Below, piece after piece: positions 15,666 through 23,040 of a stretch of DNA of 35,688 nt (positions within the stretch are counted from its first letter, which is position 1; the number at the start of each line of letters is the position of its first letter). The position numbers and the translations under genes were made by a program. This DNA is from Rickettsia australis str. Phillips. Its GTDB lineage: Bacteria > Pseudomonadota > Alphaproteobacteria > Rickettsiales > Rickettsiaceae. The stretch covers positions 1-35,688 of the forward strand of contig NZ_AKVZ01000012.1 in NCBI RefSeq assembly GCF_000273745.1, written 5' to 3'. The notes beneath the pieces are model-generated. The model saw nothing but the letters and a program-made list of their open reading frames with translations, was not told the DNA's origin and ran no database searches.

Positions 15666-16397
15666 ATGAATAATATATTTGGCTTCTTTAAATCAAGTAA
15701 CAACTCGAAAAGCGGTTCAGGAGATACACAAAATCAAGAAAGTATTAAATCGGCTAATCCTTTAAAAATTATTCAGAATTGGTATGAAGAACGATATGAT
15801 AAGTTAATTGTTCAACGTAACTTACTTATCATATTAATAATACTACTAACCATTTTTATGGTTGTATCAACTTTAGTAATAGCATTTGTAGTAAAATCTA
15901 AACAGTTTGACCCTTTTGTTATTCAGCTTAATAGTAATACGGGGCGTGCTTCGGTGGTAGAACCTATTTCATCACCGGTATTAACGGCGGATGAGTCTCT
16001 CACAAGGTATTTTATAAAGAAATACATAACGGCACGGGAAACATATAATCCAGTTGATTTTACGACGATAGCTCGTACGATAATAAGATTATTTTCAACA
16101 AGTGGTGTTTATTATAATTATCTTGGCTATATAAGAAATAAAGATTTTGATCCTACGATAAAATATAAAGAAGATAATACTACATTTTTAGTAATAAAAT
16201 CATGGTCAAAAATCGCAGCAGATAAATATATAGTGAGATTTTCCGTAAATGAAACATCAGGAAGCCAATTAGTTTATAATAAAATAGCGGTAGTAAGTTA
16301 TGCTTATGTGCCTATGCAATTAACAGATTCAGAACTTGACATAAATCCGGTAGGGTTTCAAGTTAACGGATATAGGGTAGACGATGACAATAGTTAG
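15666..16397 (+). CDS. rvhB8: VirB8-like type IV secretion inner membrane component, second copy
   Basis: This 243-residue VirB8 paralogue has a longer cytoplasmic N-terminus (about 48 residues, Ser/Asn-rich), one membrane helix (NLLIILIILLTIFMVVSTLV), and a periplasmic domain. That domain contains SLTRYFIKKYITARETYNPV, YKEDNTTFLVIKSWSKIAAD and KIAVVSYAYVPMQLTDSELD then INPVGFQV, the last block matching the conserved VirB8 end (R.NPLGF.V). It retains canonical VirB8 features better than the minus-strand copy. Its last 14 bases overlap the start of the short rvhB9 copy, so the two are coupled. Confidence 0.92.
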   Translation: MNNIFGFFKSSNNSKSGSGDTQNQESIKSANPLKIIQNWYEERYDKLIVQRNLLIILIILLTIFMVVSTLVIAFVVKSKQFDPFVIQLNSNTGRASVVEPISSPVLTADESLTRYFIKKYITARETYNPVDFTTIARTIIRLFSTSGVYYNYLGYIRNKDFDPTIKYKEDNTTFLVIKSWSKIAADKYIVRFSVNETSGSQLVYNKIAVVSYAYVPMQLTDSELDINPVGFQVNGYRVDDDNS

Positions 16398-16860
16398 ATT
16401 TTATTTTTTAGTTTTTGTATTATTAAGCGGTTTTACAGTGCAACGAGAATGTCCGCTTGTAGATGATCCATGTAATAATAGTAGCAATAATTATATAGAT
16501 GATTTATCTATAACTAAAGATAATAGGATAAAAACTTATATATATAATCCAAATGAAGTTTATTTATTAGTTTTGCATTTTGGCTTTCAATCGCATATAG
16601 AATTTGCTAAAAATGAAGAAATACAAAATATAATTCTTGGGGATGCGTATGCTTGGAAAATAACTCCTTTGGCAAATAGATTATTTATTAAGCCTCTTGA
16701 AAAAGATATTCGTACAAATATGACTATTATAACTAATAAAAGAACATATGAATTTGATATCGCTTCTACGGAACTTATGATGGGTAACGAAAGGGATTTA
16801 GTATATGTAATTAAATTTTACTATCCTAAGAAAAATAGTAATTACATAGCAAGGTTTTAA
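16384..16860 (+). CDS. rvhB9: VirB9-like protein, short copy lacking the C-terminal domain
   Basis: The 158-residue product has a hydrophobic N-terminus (RFYFLVFVLLSGFTVQREC) and the VirB9 N-terminal domain: YIYNPNEVYLLVLHFGFQSH, FAKNEEIQNIILGDAYAWKI, then NRLFIKPLEKDIRTNMTIIT and NKRTYEF, which align closely with the full-length copy at 13519. It stops at VIKFYYPKKNSNYIARF, just where the linker to the C-terminal beta-sandwich would start. The following spacer contains no remnant of that domain in any frame. The missing part is the one that binds VirB7 and reaches the outer membrane. A short second VirB9 is a known Rickettsiales feature, so this is a maintained truncated paralogue rather than recent damage. 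Confidence 0.9.
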   Translation: MTIVRFYFLVFVLLSGFTVQRECPLVDDPCNNSSNNYIDDLSITKDNRIKTYIYNPNEVYLLVLHFGFQSHIEFAKNEEIQNIILGDAYAWKITPLANRLFIKPLEKDIRTNMTIITNKRTYEFDIASTELMMGNERDLVYVIKFYYPKKNSNYIARF

Positions 16861-16908
16861 TTGATGTTATTGCTGTGTGGGTGGGACTTGTCCGCACTGC
16901 TCGTTTTA

Positions 16909-16969
16909 TGTCATTCCCGCCTACGCAGGAATTACATCTGGTAGTTTTTGATCCACGCGGGCAATGACA
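16909..16969. repeat. Palindromic repeat (TGTCATTCCCGC family)
   Basis: The arm TGTCATTCCCGCCTACGCAG, followed by GAATTACATC, is matched by TTGATCCACGCGGGCAATGA then CA. It lies between the short rvhB9 and rvhB10, inside the rvh operon. Partial copies of the same arms lie at 22869-22894, 32755-32784 and 33670-33697. Confidence 0.65.
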
Positions 16970-17000
16970 ATAAACACACTTTAACTAATATAATTTAGAT

Positions 17001-18455
17001 ATGGCTGAAGAGCAAAATAATAATGATAATAATAATACCGGTTCTTTATCAGGAGCAGATGCTCCTGAAGTACAAAGAGAATTATCAAAAGTTTCGGTTA
17101 GCTTTAATAAGAGCATTGCGATAGTAGTCGTAATTTGCGGTATTTTTATATATATTTTTTATACTCTTTTTTTCGCTACTAAAAAAGAAGAAATACCAGA
17201 GACTCAAGTGCCGACTAATATTGTCAAACCTGTTACTGATGTTGATGATAATATTCCGGAGATTCCAAAGTTACCTGATCCGCCTAAGCTTGAGACGCCT
17301 ATTGCTCCTCCACCACCACCTCCTCCGGTAGTAGAAGTTCCGCCGGTCTTACCTCCTACTACTCCTGTAGAAGAGAATAAAGACAAAACGCTTCCATTGC
17401 CGCCGGTTTCGTTGCCTTCCACTTCAGGAACGTTAGTTGAGAGTGATGCAGAGAAGCAACGTCGTGAAGCAAAAAGAAAATCAGCTATAGTGTTAGTTGG
17501 TGGTGTAGAGCCTAAAAAAACACCGGAACAGATTACGGCAGAAGCGACCTTTAAAGATCGCGGTGATATGTCTTTGGTTCTCGGACGCGGTAAATTAATT
17601 GATGCAGTACTTGAGACGGCAATAAATAGTGATCTTGGCGGTGAAATAAGAGCAATTATTAGTAGAGACGTATTTTCTGAGAAAGATAAAGTTATATTGA
17701 TACCGAAAGGGTCAAAAATATTCGGTAAATATGCAACCTCAACTTCGTCAGACAGTTACGGTAGAGTTTCTATAATATGGGATAGAATCGATTTAACTAA
17801 CGGTTATACTATAGAATTCGACTCACCTGCAGTTGATAATTTAGGTAGACCGGGACTACAAGGGAGAGTTGATAATAAATATAAAGAACAATTTGCAAAT
17901 GCCGTATTACAATCCGGCTTTAATATAGGTCTTGCTAAAGTCCTGGATAAGTTAGTGCCGCCTCCTATAGATTCGCAGGCAGCAGCTACCAATAGTGCTA
18001 CGGCAACGCAATTGTTAAATACTGCTCAAACTATTGCGTCTGATACCGCTATGGATGCAAATACTAGGATAGTTACAATTTGTACTAATATACTTGCTGC
18101 TATTACCGATAAAACTTCGACTGCTTATACTACTATGACTCAAGCATGTACAACAGCACAGACTGCTTCTTCAGCGAATACTGCTGAGCAGAGACTTCAA
18201 ACCTTAGTACAGGCAGTTAATACGGCGGCTTCAAGTTTGCTTACTACTACCTCTATAGCATCAACTCCGACGCAAGCACAACAAGCTTCCACTCAAGCTT
18301 TTACGGATGTGACGAATGTTGTACAAAATATGATAACTCAGCAGCAGTTTAAGCCGACGACAACGGTTAATCAAGGTACGCCGGTTAGAATATACGTTAA
18401 TAAGGATTATAAATTTCCAAAAGCCGTTTTATTAAAATCGAAGGTAATGAAATGA
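17001..18455 (+). CDS. rvhB10: VirB10-like type IV secretion core, with enlarged antenna region
   Basis: VirB10 spans both membranes and gates the secretion channel. The 484-residue protein has a cytoplasmic N-terminus (about 36 residues), one membrane helix (SIAIVVVICGIFIYIFYTLF), and a proline-rich periplasmic linker (residues about 85-135, with PPPPPPVVEVPPVLPP). The C-terminal barrel has LGRGKLIDAVLETAINSDLG, RDVFSEKDKVILIPKGSKIF, SYGRVSIIWDRIDL and the final strand PVRIYVNKDYKFPKAV. Between barrel strands, residues about 318-452 form an Ala/Thr/Gln-rich helical insertion, roughly twice the antenna that crosses the outer membrane in other VirB10 proteins. Its stop overlaps the rvhB11 start by four bases (ATGA). 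Confidence 0.93.
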   Translation: MAEEQNNNDNNNTGSLSGADAPEVQRELSKVSVSFNKSIAIVVVICGIFIYIFYTLFFATKKEEIPETQVPTNIVKPVTDVDDNIPEIPKLPDPPKLETPIAPPPPPPPVVEVPPVLPPTTPVEENKDKTLPLPPVSLPSTSGTLVESDAEKQRREAKRKSAIVLVGGVEPKKTPEQITAEATFKDRGDMSLVLGRGKLIDAVLETAINSDLGGEIRAIISRDVFSEKDKVILIPKGSKIFGKYATSTSSDSYGRVSIIWDRIDLTNGYTIEFDSPAVDNLGRPGLQGRVDNKYKEQFANAVLQSGFNIGLAKVLDKLVPPPIDSQAAATNSATATQLLNTAQTIASDTAMDANTRIVTICTNILAAITDKTSTAYTTMTQACTTAQTASSANTAEQRLQTLVQAVNTAASSLLTTTSIASTPTQAQQASTQAFTDVTNVVQNMITQQQFKPTTTVNQGTPVRIYVNKDYKFPKAVLLKSKVMK

Positions 18456-19456
18456 ATGAAGAATTTGCAGCATTAGAGACGTTTTTACTTCCTTTTAAAA
18501 ATTTATTTGCTGAAGACGGTATTAACGAGATTATGGTTAATAAGCCTGGAGAAGCATGGGTTGAAAAAAAAGGCGATATATATTCTAAGCAAATACCGGA
18601 ATTGGATAGTGAGCATCTACTTTCATTAGGGCGTTTAGTTGCTCAATCTACCGAACAGATAATTTCGGAAGAAAAACCTTTACTTTCTGCAACTTTGCCG
18701 AACGGTTACCGTATTCAAATAGTATTTCCTCCTGCTTGTGAGATAGGACAAATCATTTATTCTATAAGAAAGCCTAGCGGTATGAATCTAACTTTAGATG
18801 AGTACGCTAAAATGGGAGCATTTGATGATACTGCAACAGAGAGTTTAATAGATGAAGATACAGTAATTTTAAATAATTTCTTAGCTGACAAAAAGATTAA
18901 AGAATTTATTAGACATGCAGTTGTTTCAAAGAAAAATATCATAATTAGTGGTGGTACTTCAACCGGTAAAACTACTTTTACTAATGCAGCACTTACTGAA
19001 ATACCTGCAAGAGAAAGATTAATTACTGTAGAAGATGCTCGTGAGGTTGTGCTATCAAGCCATCTTAACAGAGTGCATTTACTTGCTTCCAAAGGAGGAC
19101 AGGGGCGTGCAAATGTTACTACTCAAGATTTAATAGAGGCGTGTTTGCGTTTAAGACCGGATAGAATTATAGTAGGTGAGCTTCGAGGTAAGGAAGCTTT
19201 TAGTTTTTTGCGTGCTATTAATACAGGTCACCCCGGTTCAATATCAACACTGCATGCCGATAGCCCTGCTATGGCTATTGAGCAGTTAAAGCTTATGGTT
19301 ATGCAAGCAGATCTTGGTATGCCGCCTGAAGAAGTAAAGAAGTATATTTTAACCGTTGTAGATATCGTTGTGCAGTTAAAACGCGGTAGTGGTGGGAAAA
19401 GATATGTTTCGGAAGTGTATTATAAGAAGAATAAGAACGCTGAAGGTATGGTGTAG
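18452..19456 (+). CDS. rvhB11: VirB11 traffic ATPase of the type IV secretion system
   Basis: VirB11 is a hexameric cytoplasmic ATPase that powers pilus biogenesis and substrate transfer. The 334-residue protein has the N-terminal domain with INEIMVNKPGEAWVEK and the conserved FPPACEIGQIIYSIRKPS. The C-terminal RecA-like domain has Walker A GGTSTGKTT (residues 167-175), the Asp box region RLITVEDAREVV, Walker B RLRPDRIIVGELRGKEAF, and the His box NTGHPGSISTLHADSP. All catalytic motifs are intact. Translation is coupled to rvhB10. A palindromic repeat separates it from rvhD4. Confidence 0.97.
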   Translation: MNEEFAALETFLLPFKNLFAEDGINEIMVNKPGEAWVEKKGDIYSKQIPELDSEHLLSLGRLVAQSTEQIISEEKPLLSATLPNGYRIQIVFPPACEIGQIIYSIRKPSGMNLTLDEYAKMGAFDDTATESLIDEDTVILNNFLADKKIKEFIRHAVVSKKNIIISGGTSTGKTTFTNAALTEIPARERLITVEDAREVVLSSHLNRVHLLASKGGQGRANVTTQDLIEACLRLRPDRIIVGELRGKEAFSFLRAINTGHPGSISTLHADSPAMAIEQLKLMVMQADLGMPPEEVKKYILTVVDIVVQLKRGSGGKRYVSEVYYKKNKNAEGMV

Positions 19457-19465
19457 CTTACTTAC

Positions 19466-19543
19466 TGTCATCCCGTGGTCAAGCCACGGGATCCATAAAA
19501 AAATAAAAAAAACTGGATTCCGCGATCAAGTTGTGGGATGACA
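19466..19543. repeat. RPE-type palindromic repeat (TGTCATCCCG variant)
   Basis: It begins TGTCATCCCGTGGTCAAGCC and ends CGCGATCAAGTTGTGGGATG then ACA, with an A-rich centre. It lies within the rvh operon between rvhB11 and rvhD4, where it could form a long hairpin in the transcript and weaken readthrough. Confidence 0.8.
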
Positions 19544-19602
19544 CTGGAAAAATTACTTCACGCAAAAACTAACATATAAGTAAAAACTAGGAAGATCAAT
19601 TC

Positions 19603-21378
19603 ATGGAATGGCATAAGATACTTAAAGTTACTAGGAATATATTTGGTCATGCTATAATTCATCCGGTTGTTATTTTTTGTACCATTTGGATAAGCGGTGC
19701 ATTTGTTGCAATTTTTACTAACGAAGTTAGAGCTTTAGGTGGAGATATAAATGCTATAAATATTGCTTATAAGTGGACTTACTGGCTTATTAACGTTTGG
19801 GGGCAGTTAAAAATTGCTGACTATAATTATTTAAAATTGAAGCTACTTGCAGCTCTTCTTGGTCCCGCTATTGTTATCATAATATTTTACATTAAAAATT
19901 TTGCAAGAATAAAATCATTACAATTTTTTGAGCAACCGGAAAAAGTATATGGAGATGCTAGCTGGGCTAATCCGTCAGATATAGAGGCTGCTGGTCTTAG
20001 ATCCAAAAAAGGTATGTTAATAGGTGTTGATGCCGGTGGATATTTTGTTGCAGATGGGTTCCAGCATGCTTTATTATTTGCTCCTACAGGTTCAGGTAAA
20101 GGTGTGGGTTTTGTGATACCTAACCTGTTATTTTGGAGTGATTCAGTAGTAGTACATGACATAAAGCTCGAAAATCACGGTTTGACGAGCGGTTGGCGTG
20201 AAAAACAAGGTCAGAAAGTTTTTGTTTGGGAGCCTTCTAATCCCGACGGTATTACGCATTGTTACAATCCGATTGATTGGGTTAGTACTAAGCCCGGGCA
20301 GATGGTTGATGACGTTCAAAAAATTTCAAATCTTATAATGCCGGAAAAGGATTTTTGGAATAATGAAGCACGAAGTTTATTCTTAGGTGTAACTTTATAT
20401 TTAATAGCTGATCCTACGAAAACTAAATCTTTCGGTGAAGTAGTGCGTACCATGAGAAGTGACGACGTAGTTTATAATCTAGCGGTCGTACTCGATACGC
20501 TTGGCGGTGTAATACATCCTGTTGCATATATGAATATTGCTGCGTTTTTACAAAAAGCCGATAAAGAGCGTTCGGGCGTAATATCTACAATGAACTCATC
20601 GCTTGAATTATGGGCAAACCCGCTTATTGATTCGGCTACTGCATCTTCTGATTTCAACATACAAGAATTTAAAAAAGTAAAAACAACCGTATATGTAGGA
20701 TTAACACCCGATAATATACAGCGTTTGCAAAAATTAATGCAGGTGTTTTATCAGCAAGCGACAGAATTTTTAAGCCGTAAAATGCCGGATTTAAAGGAAG
20801 AGCCGCATGGTGTAATGTTCTTACTTGATGAGTTCCCGACGCTTGGAAAGATGGATACTTTTAAAGCCGGTATAGCTTATTTTAGAGGTTATAGAGTTCG
20901 GTTATTCTTGATTATTCAAGATACGCAGCAGTTAAAAGGAACATACGAAGATGCAGGGATGAATTCTTTCTTATCTAATGCAACATACCGTATTACTTTT
21001 GCTGCTAATAACTATGAAACGGCCAATTTAATATCGCAGCTTGTCGGTAATAAGACGGTAGAACAAAGATCATTTAGTAAACCTTTATTTTTTGACCTTA
21101 ATATTTCTACTAGAACCCAAAACGTTTCTCAAGTTCAAAGAGCTTTACTTTTACCTCAAGAAGTAATACAGTTACCGAGAGATGAGCAAATTGTGTTAAT
21201 AGAATCTTTTCCGCCTATAAAATCTCGTAAAATTAAGTATTACGAAGATAAATTTTTTACTAGTAGATTATTACCACCGACTTTTGTACCTACTCAAGTA
21301 CCTTTTGATCCTAGGGCAAATAATAATGAGGCTTCTGAAGAGACTGAAATAACAACTGCTCCGGAAAATAATGAGTAA
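19603..21378 (+). CDS. rvhD4: VirD4 coupling protein (T4CP) of the type IV secretion system
   Basis: VirD4 is the inner-membrane ATPase that recognises secretion substrates and hands them to the channel. The 591-residue protein has two N-terminal membrane helices (IIHPVVIFCTIWISGAFVAI and LLAALLGPAIVIIIFYIKNF). The ATPase domain has Walker A APTGSGKG (Lys166), Walker B MFLLDEFPTLGK (Asp409-Glu410), and the coupling-protein motif FRGYRVRLFLIIQDTQQLK. The C-terminal tail is acidic and disordered (about 565-591), a typical site for effector-specific contacts. The rvh coupling protein is the likely gate for Rickettsia effectors. Ten bases after its stop begins the Ppx/GppA gene, so they are probably co-transcribed. 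Confidence 0.96.
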   Translation: MEWHKILKVTRNIFGHAIIHPVVIFCTIWISGAFVAIFTNEVRALGGDINAINIAYKWTYWLINVWGQLKIADYNYLKLKLLAALLGPAIVIIIFYIKNFARIKSLQFFEQPEKVYGDASWANPSDIEAAGLRSKKGMLIGVDAGGYFVADGFQHALLFAPTGSGKGVGFVIPNLLFWSDSVVVHDIKLENHGLTSGWREKQGQKVFVWEPSNPDGITHCYNPIDWVSTKPGQMVDDVQKISNLIMPEKDFWNNEARSLFLGVTLYLIADPTKTKSFGEVVRTMRSDDVVYNLAVVLDTLGGVIHPVAYMNIAAFLQKADKERSGVISTMNSSLELWANPLIDSATASSDFNIQEFKKVKTTVYVGLTPDNIQRLQKLMQVFYQQATEFLSRKMPDLKEEPHGVMFLLDEFPTLGKMDTFKAGIAYFRGYRVRLFLIIQDTQQLKGTYEDAGMNSFLSNATYRITFAANNYETANLISQLVGNKTVEQRSFSKPLFFDLNISTRTQNVSQVQRALLLPQEVIQLPRDEQIVLIESFPPIKSRKIKYYEDKFFTSRLLPPTFVPTQVPFDPRANNNEASEETEITTAPENNE

Positions 21379-21387
21379 GATCCAAAA

Positions 21388-22800
21388 ATGCGTTCAGCTA
21401 TTATTGATATCGGTTCAAATGCTTTAAGAGCTGTCGTTTATGAAAGTGATGAGCTTGGAGCTCCGGAAATTTTTAATTATAAATTTAGAAATTATCTTAC
21501 AAATTTACTTAATTTAGATAATTTAGACGTAAAACATCAAACATATTTATCTCTACAATATCTTATCCATGTTTTTACCAAACTGTCCGTTACTAATATT
21601 AGATGTGTTGCAACAGCTATACTTAGGGGGCATCCTAAAGCAAATGAATTCAAAGCTATAATTAGAAAGAGATTCAATATTGATATTGAAATTATCTCAG
21701 GTGAACGTGAAGCTTATTTAACAGCTGCCGGATTAATTTCCGGTATTAGTGATGCTTTCGGTATTGTAGCAGATCTTGGCGGCGGAAGTCTTGAGCTTGC
21801 ACAGATTGGAAATAAAAAAGTCGGTAAATTAAAATCATTGCCGCTCGGTACAAAAATTATTGCTAGTAGCAATTTTGGTGATGTTGGACTGATTACTAAA
21901 ATGTTAGAGGAAGAATTTGGAGCTGCATATCATCCTAATTTATATTTAATTGGCGGGGCATTACGTCTAATGAGCCGTATATATATGGAGTCTATAAATT
22001 ATCCCCTTAAGAATTTACATAATTTTGAAATAAATCGTGTAGAGTTTGAGTTATATTTAGAGAAATTATCACAAATCGATAAATTAAAGCTAAGTTATTA
22101 TGAGCAGAAAGCCATAAATTATAATGCAGTGCTAGTAATAAAAGCAATGATTAAGGTATTTGCACCGGAAAAGATTATTATCTCAAATTATGGTTTAAAA
22201 GAAGGAGTAAGATTTGACTCATTACCGTCTCATGAAACAGAAAAAGATATTATTTATGAGAGGGTGAAGAGATTAGTAAAATTTGATAGAAATATATGTA
22301 AAATTGAAAAATATATTGAAGCAGTACAATATCTTTTAATTAATTCCGATGCCACTACTCTTATTATTATTGAACTCGCTATCATGCTAGCACAATATAA
22401 TAAAAATATTGATAAAACGCTCAGAGCAAATTTTGTTTCAGAATTTATATTATCTTCAGACATTCCTTTCAGTCATAGACAGCGTCTAATGCTCGGCATT
22501 GCTCTTACGGTTACTTATACTGCTAAAACTGATATGCAGATTAATAAAATAGCTAAGAAAATGATTAGTAAAAATGATTATTACAACAGTCATATAATCG
22601 GTTATTATATAAAAATTGCTAAAGAAATTGATGGGCCAGAATTCCAAGAACCTTCTTTTTCGATTAAATTAAAAGACGATAAATTTTTACAAATTAATGC
22701 TTCAAATATCTTGCCTAAACAAGTTTTTGAAAAGGTTTGTGAACGTTTAAAAGATATAAGTATTGCTAGAAAAAATATTAGTTATAATTTTAGTGATTAA
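21388..22800 (+). CDS. ppx: Ppx/GppA exopolyphosphatase family protein
   Basis: Ppx hydrolyses polyphosphate from its ends; GppA converts pppGpp to ppGpp. Both share an actin-like ATPase fold. This 470-residue protein opens with IDIGSNALRAVVYE (phosphate 1 motif), has REAYLTAAGLISG, then the phosphate 2 motif VADLGGGSLELAQIG and YLIGGALRLMSRIY. A C-terminal helical region (about 300-470) replaces the full HD domain of longer enzymes and shows no clear HD pair. In an organism with reduced stringent-response genes the substrate cannot be told from sequence. It lies ten bases after rvhD4, and its end is followed by two hairpin-forming repeats that may stop the operon. Confidence 0.87.
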   Translation: MRSAIIDIGSNALRAVVYESDELGAPEIFNYKFRNYLTNLLNLDNLDVKHQTYLSLQYLIHVFTKLSVTNIRCVATAILRGHPKANEFKAIIRKRFNIDIEIISGEREAYLTAAGLISGISDAFGIVADLGGGSLELAQIGNKKVGKLKSLPLGTKIIASSNFGDVGLITKMLEEEFGAAYHPNLYLIGGALRLMSRIYMESINYPLKNLHNFEINRVEFELYLEKLSQIDKLKLSYYEQKAINYNAVLVIKAMIKVFAPEKIIISNYGLKEGVRFDSLPSHETEKDIIYERVKRLVKFDRNICKIEKYIEAVQYLLINSDATTLIIIELAIMLAQYNKNIDKTLRANFVSEFILSSDIPFSHRQRLMLGIALTVTYTAKTDMQINKIAKKMISKNDYYNSHIIGYYIKIAKEIDGPEFQEPSFSIKLKDDKFLQINASNILPKQVFEKVCERLKDISIARKNISYNFSD

Positions 22801-22808
22801 TTGTTTTT

Positions 22809-22894
22809 TGGATCTCGTGGTCAAGCCACGGGATGACATCGAGTGCGTTTTCCGGTCTACACAACAAGACATTCCTGCTTTTGCAGGAATGACA
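22809..22894. repeat. Two adjacent palindromic arms after the rvh operon
   Basis: The first arm (22809-22838) is GGATCTCGTGGTCAAGCCAC followed by GGGATGACA. The second (22869-22894) is ACATTCCTGCTTTTGCAGGA followed by ATGACA, a perfect hairpin with a four-base TTTT loop. They come from two different repeat families. Their place directly after the last gene suggests use as a terminator, although no long T-run follows. Confidence 0.6.
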
Positions 22895-23040
22895 TCGAAA
22901 TCTCTTTGTTAAAATATTAAATCAATGAGAAATGTTCACAGAACCTAATATCTTATCTAATTCTAACCTCCTGATTAATATATTAATAGCCTAAAAACTA
23001 ATGTTGTAAAAACACCTCATCAATTTAATAAATTTATAAT

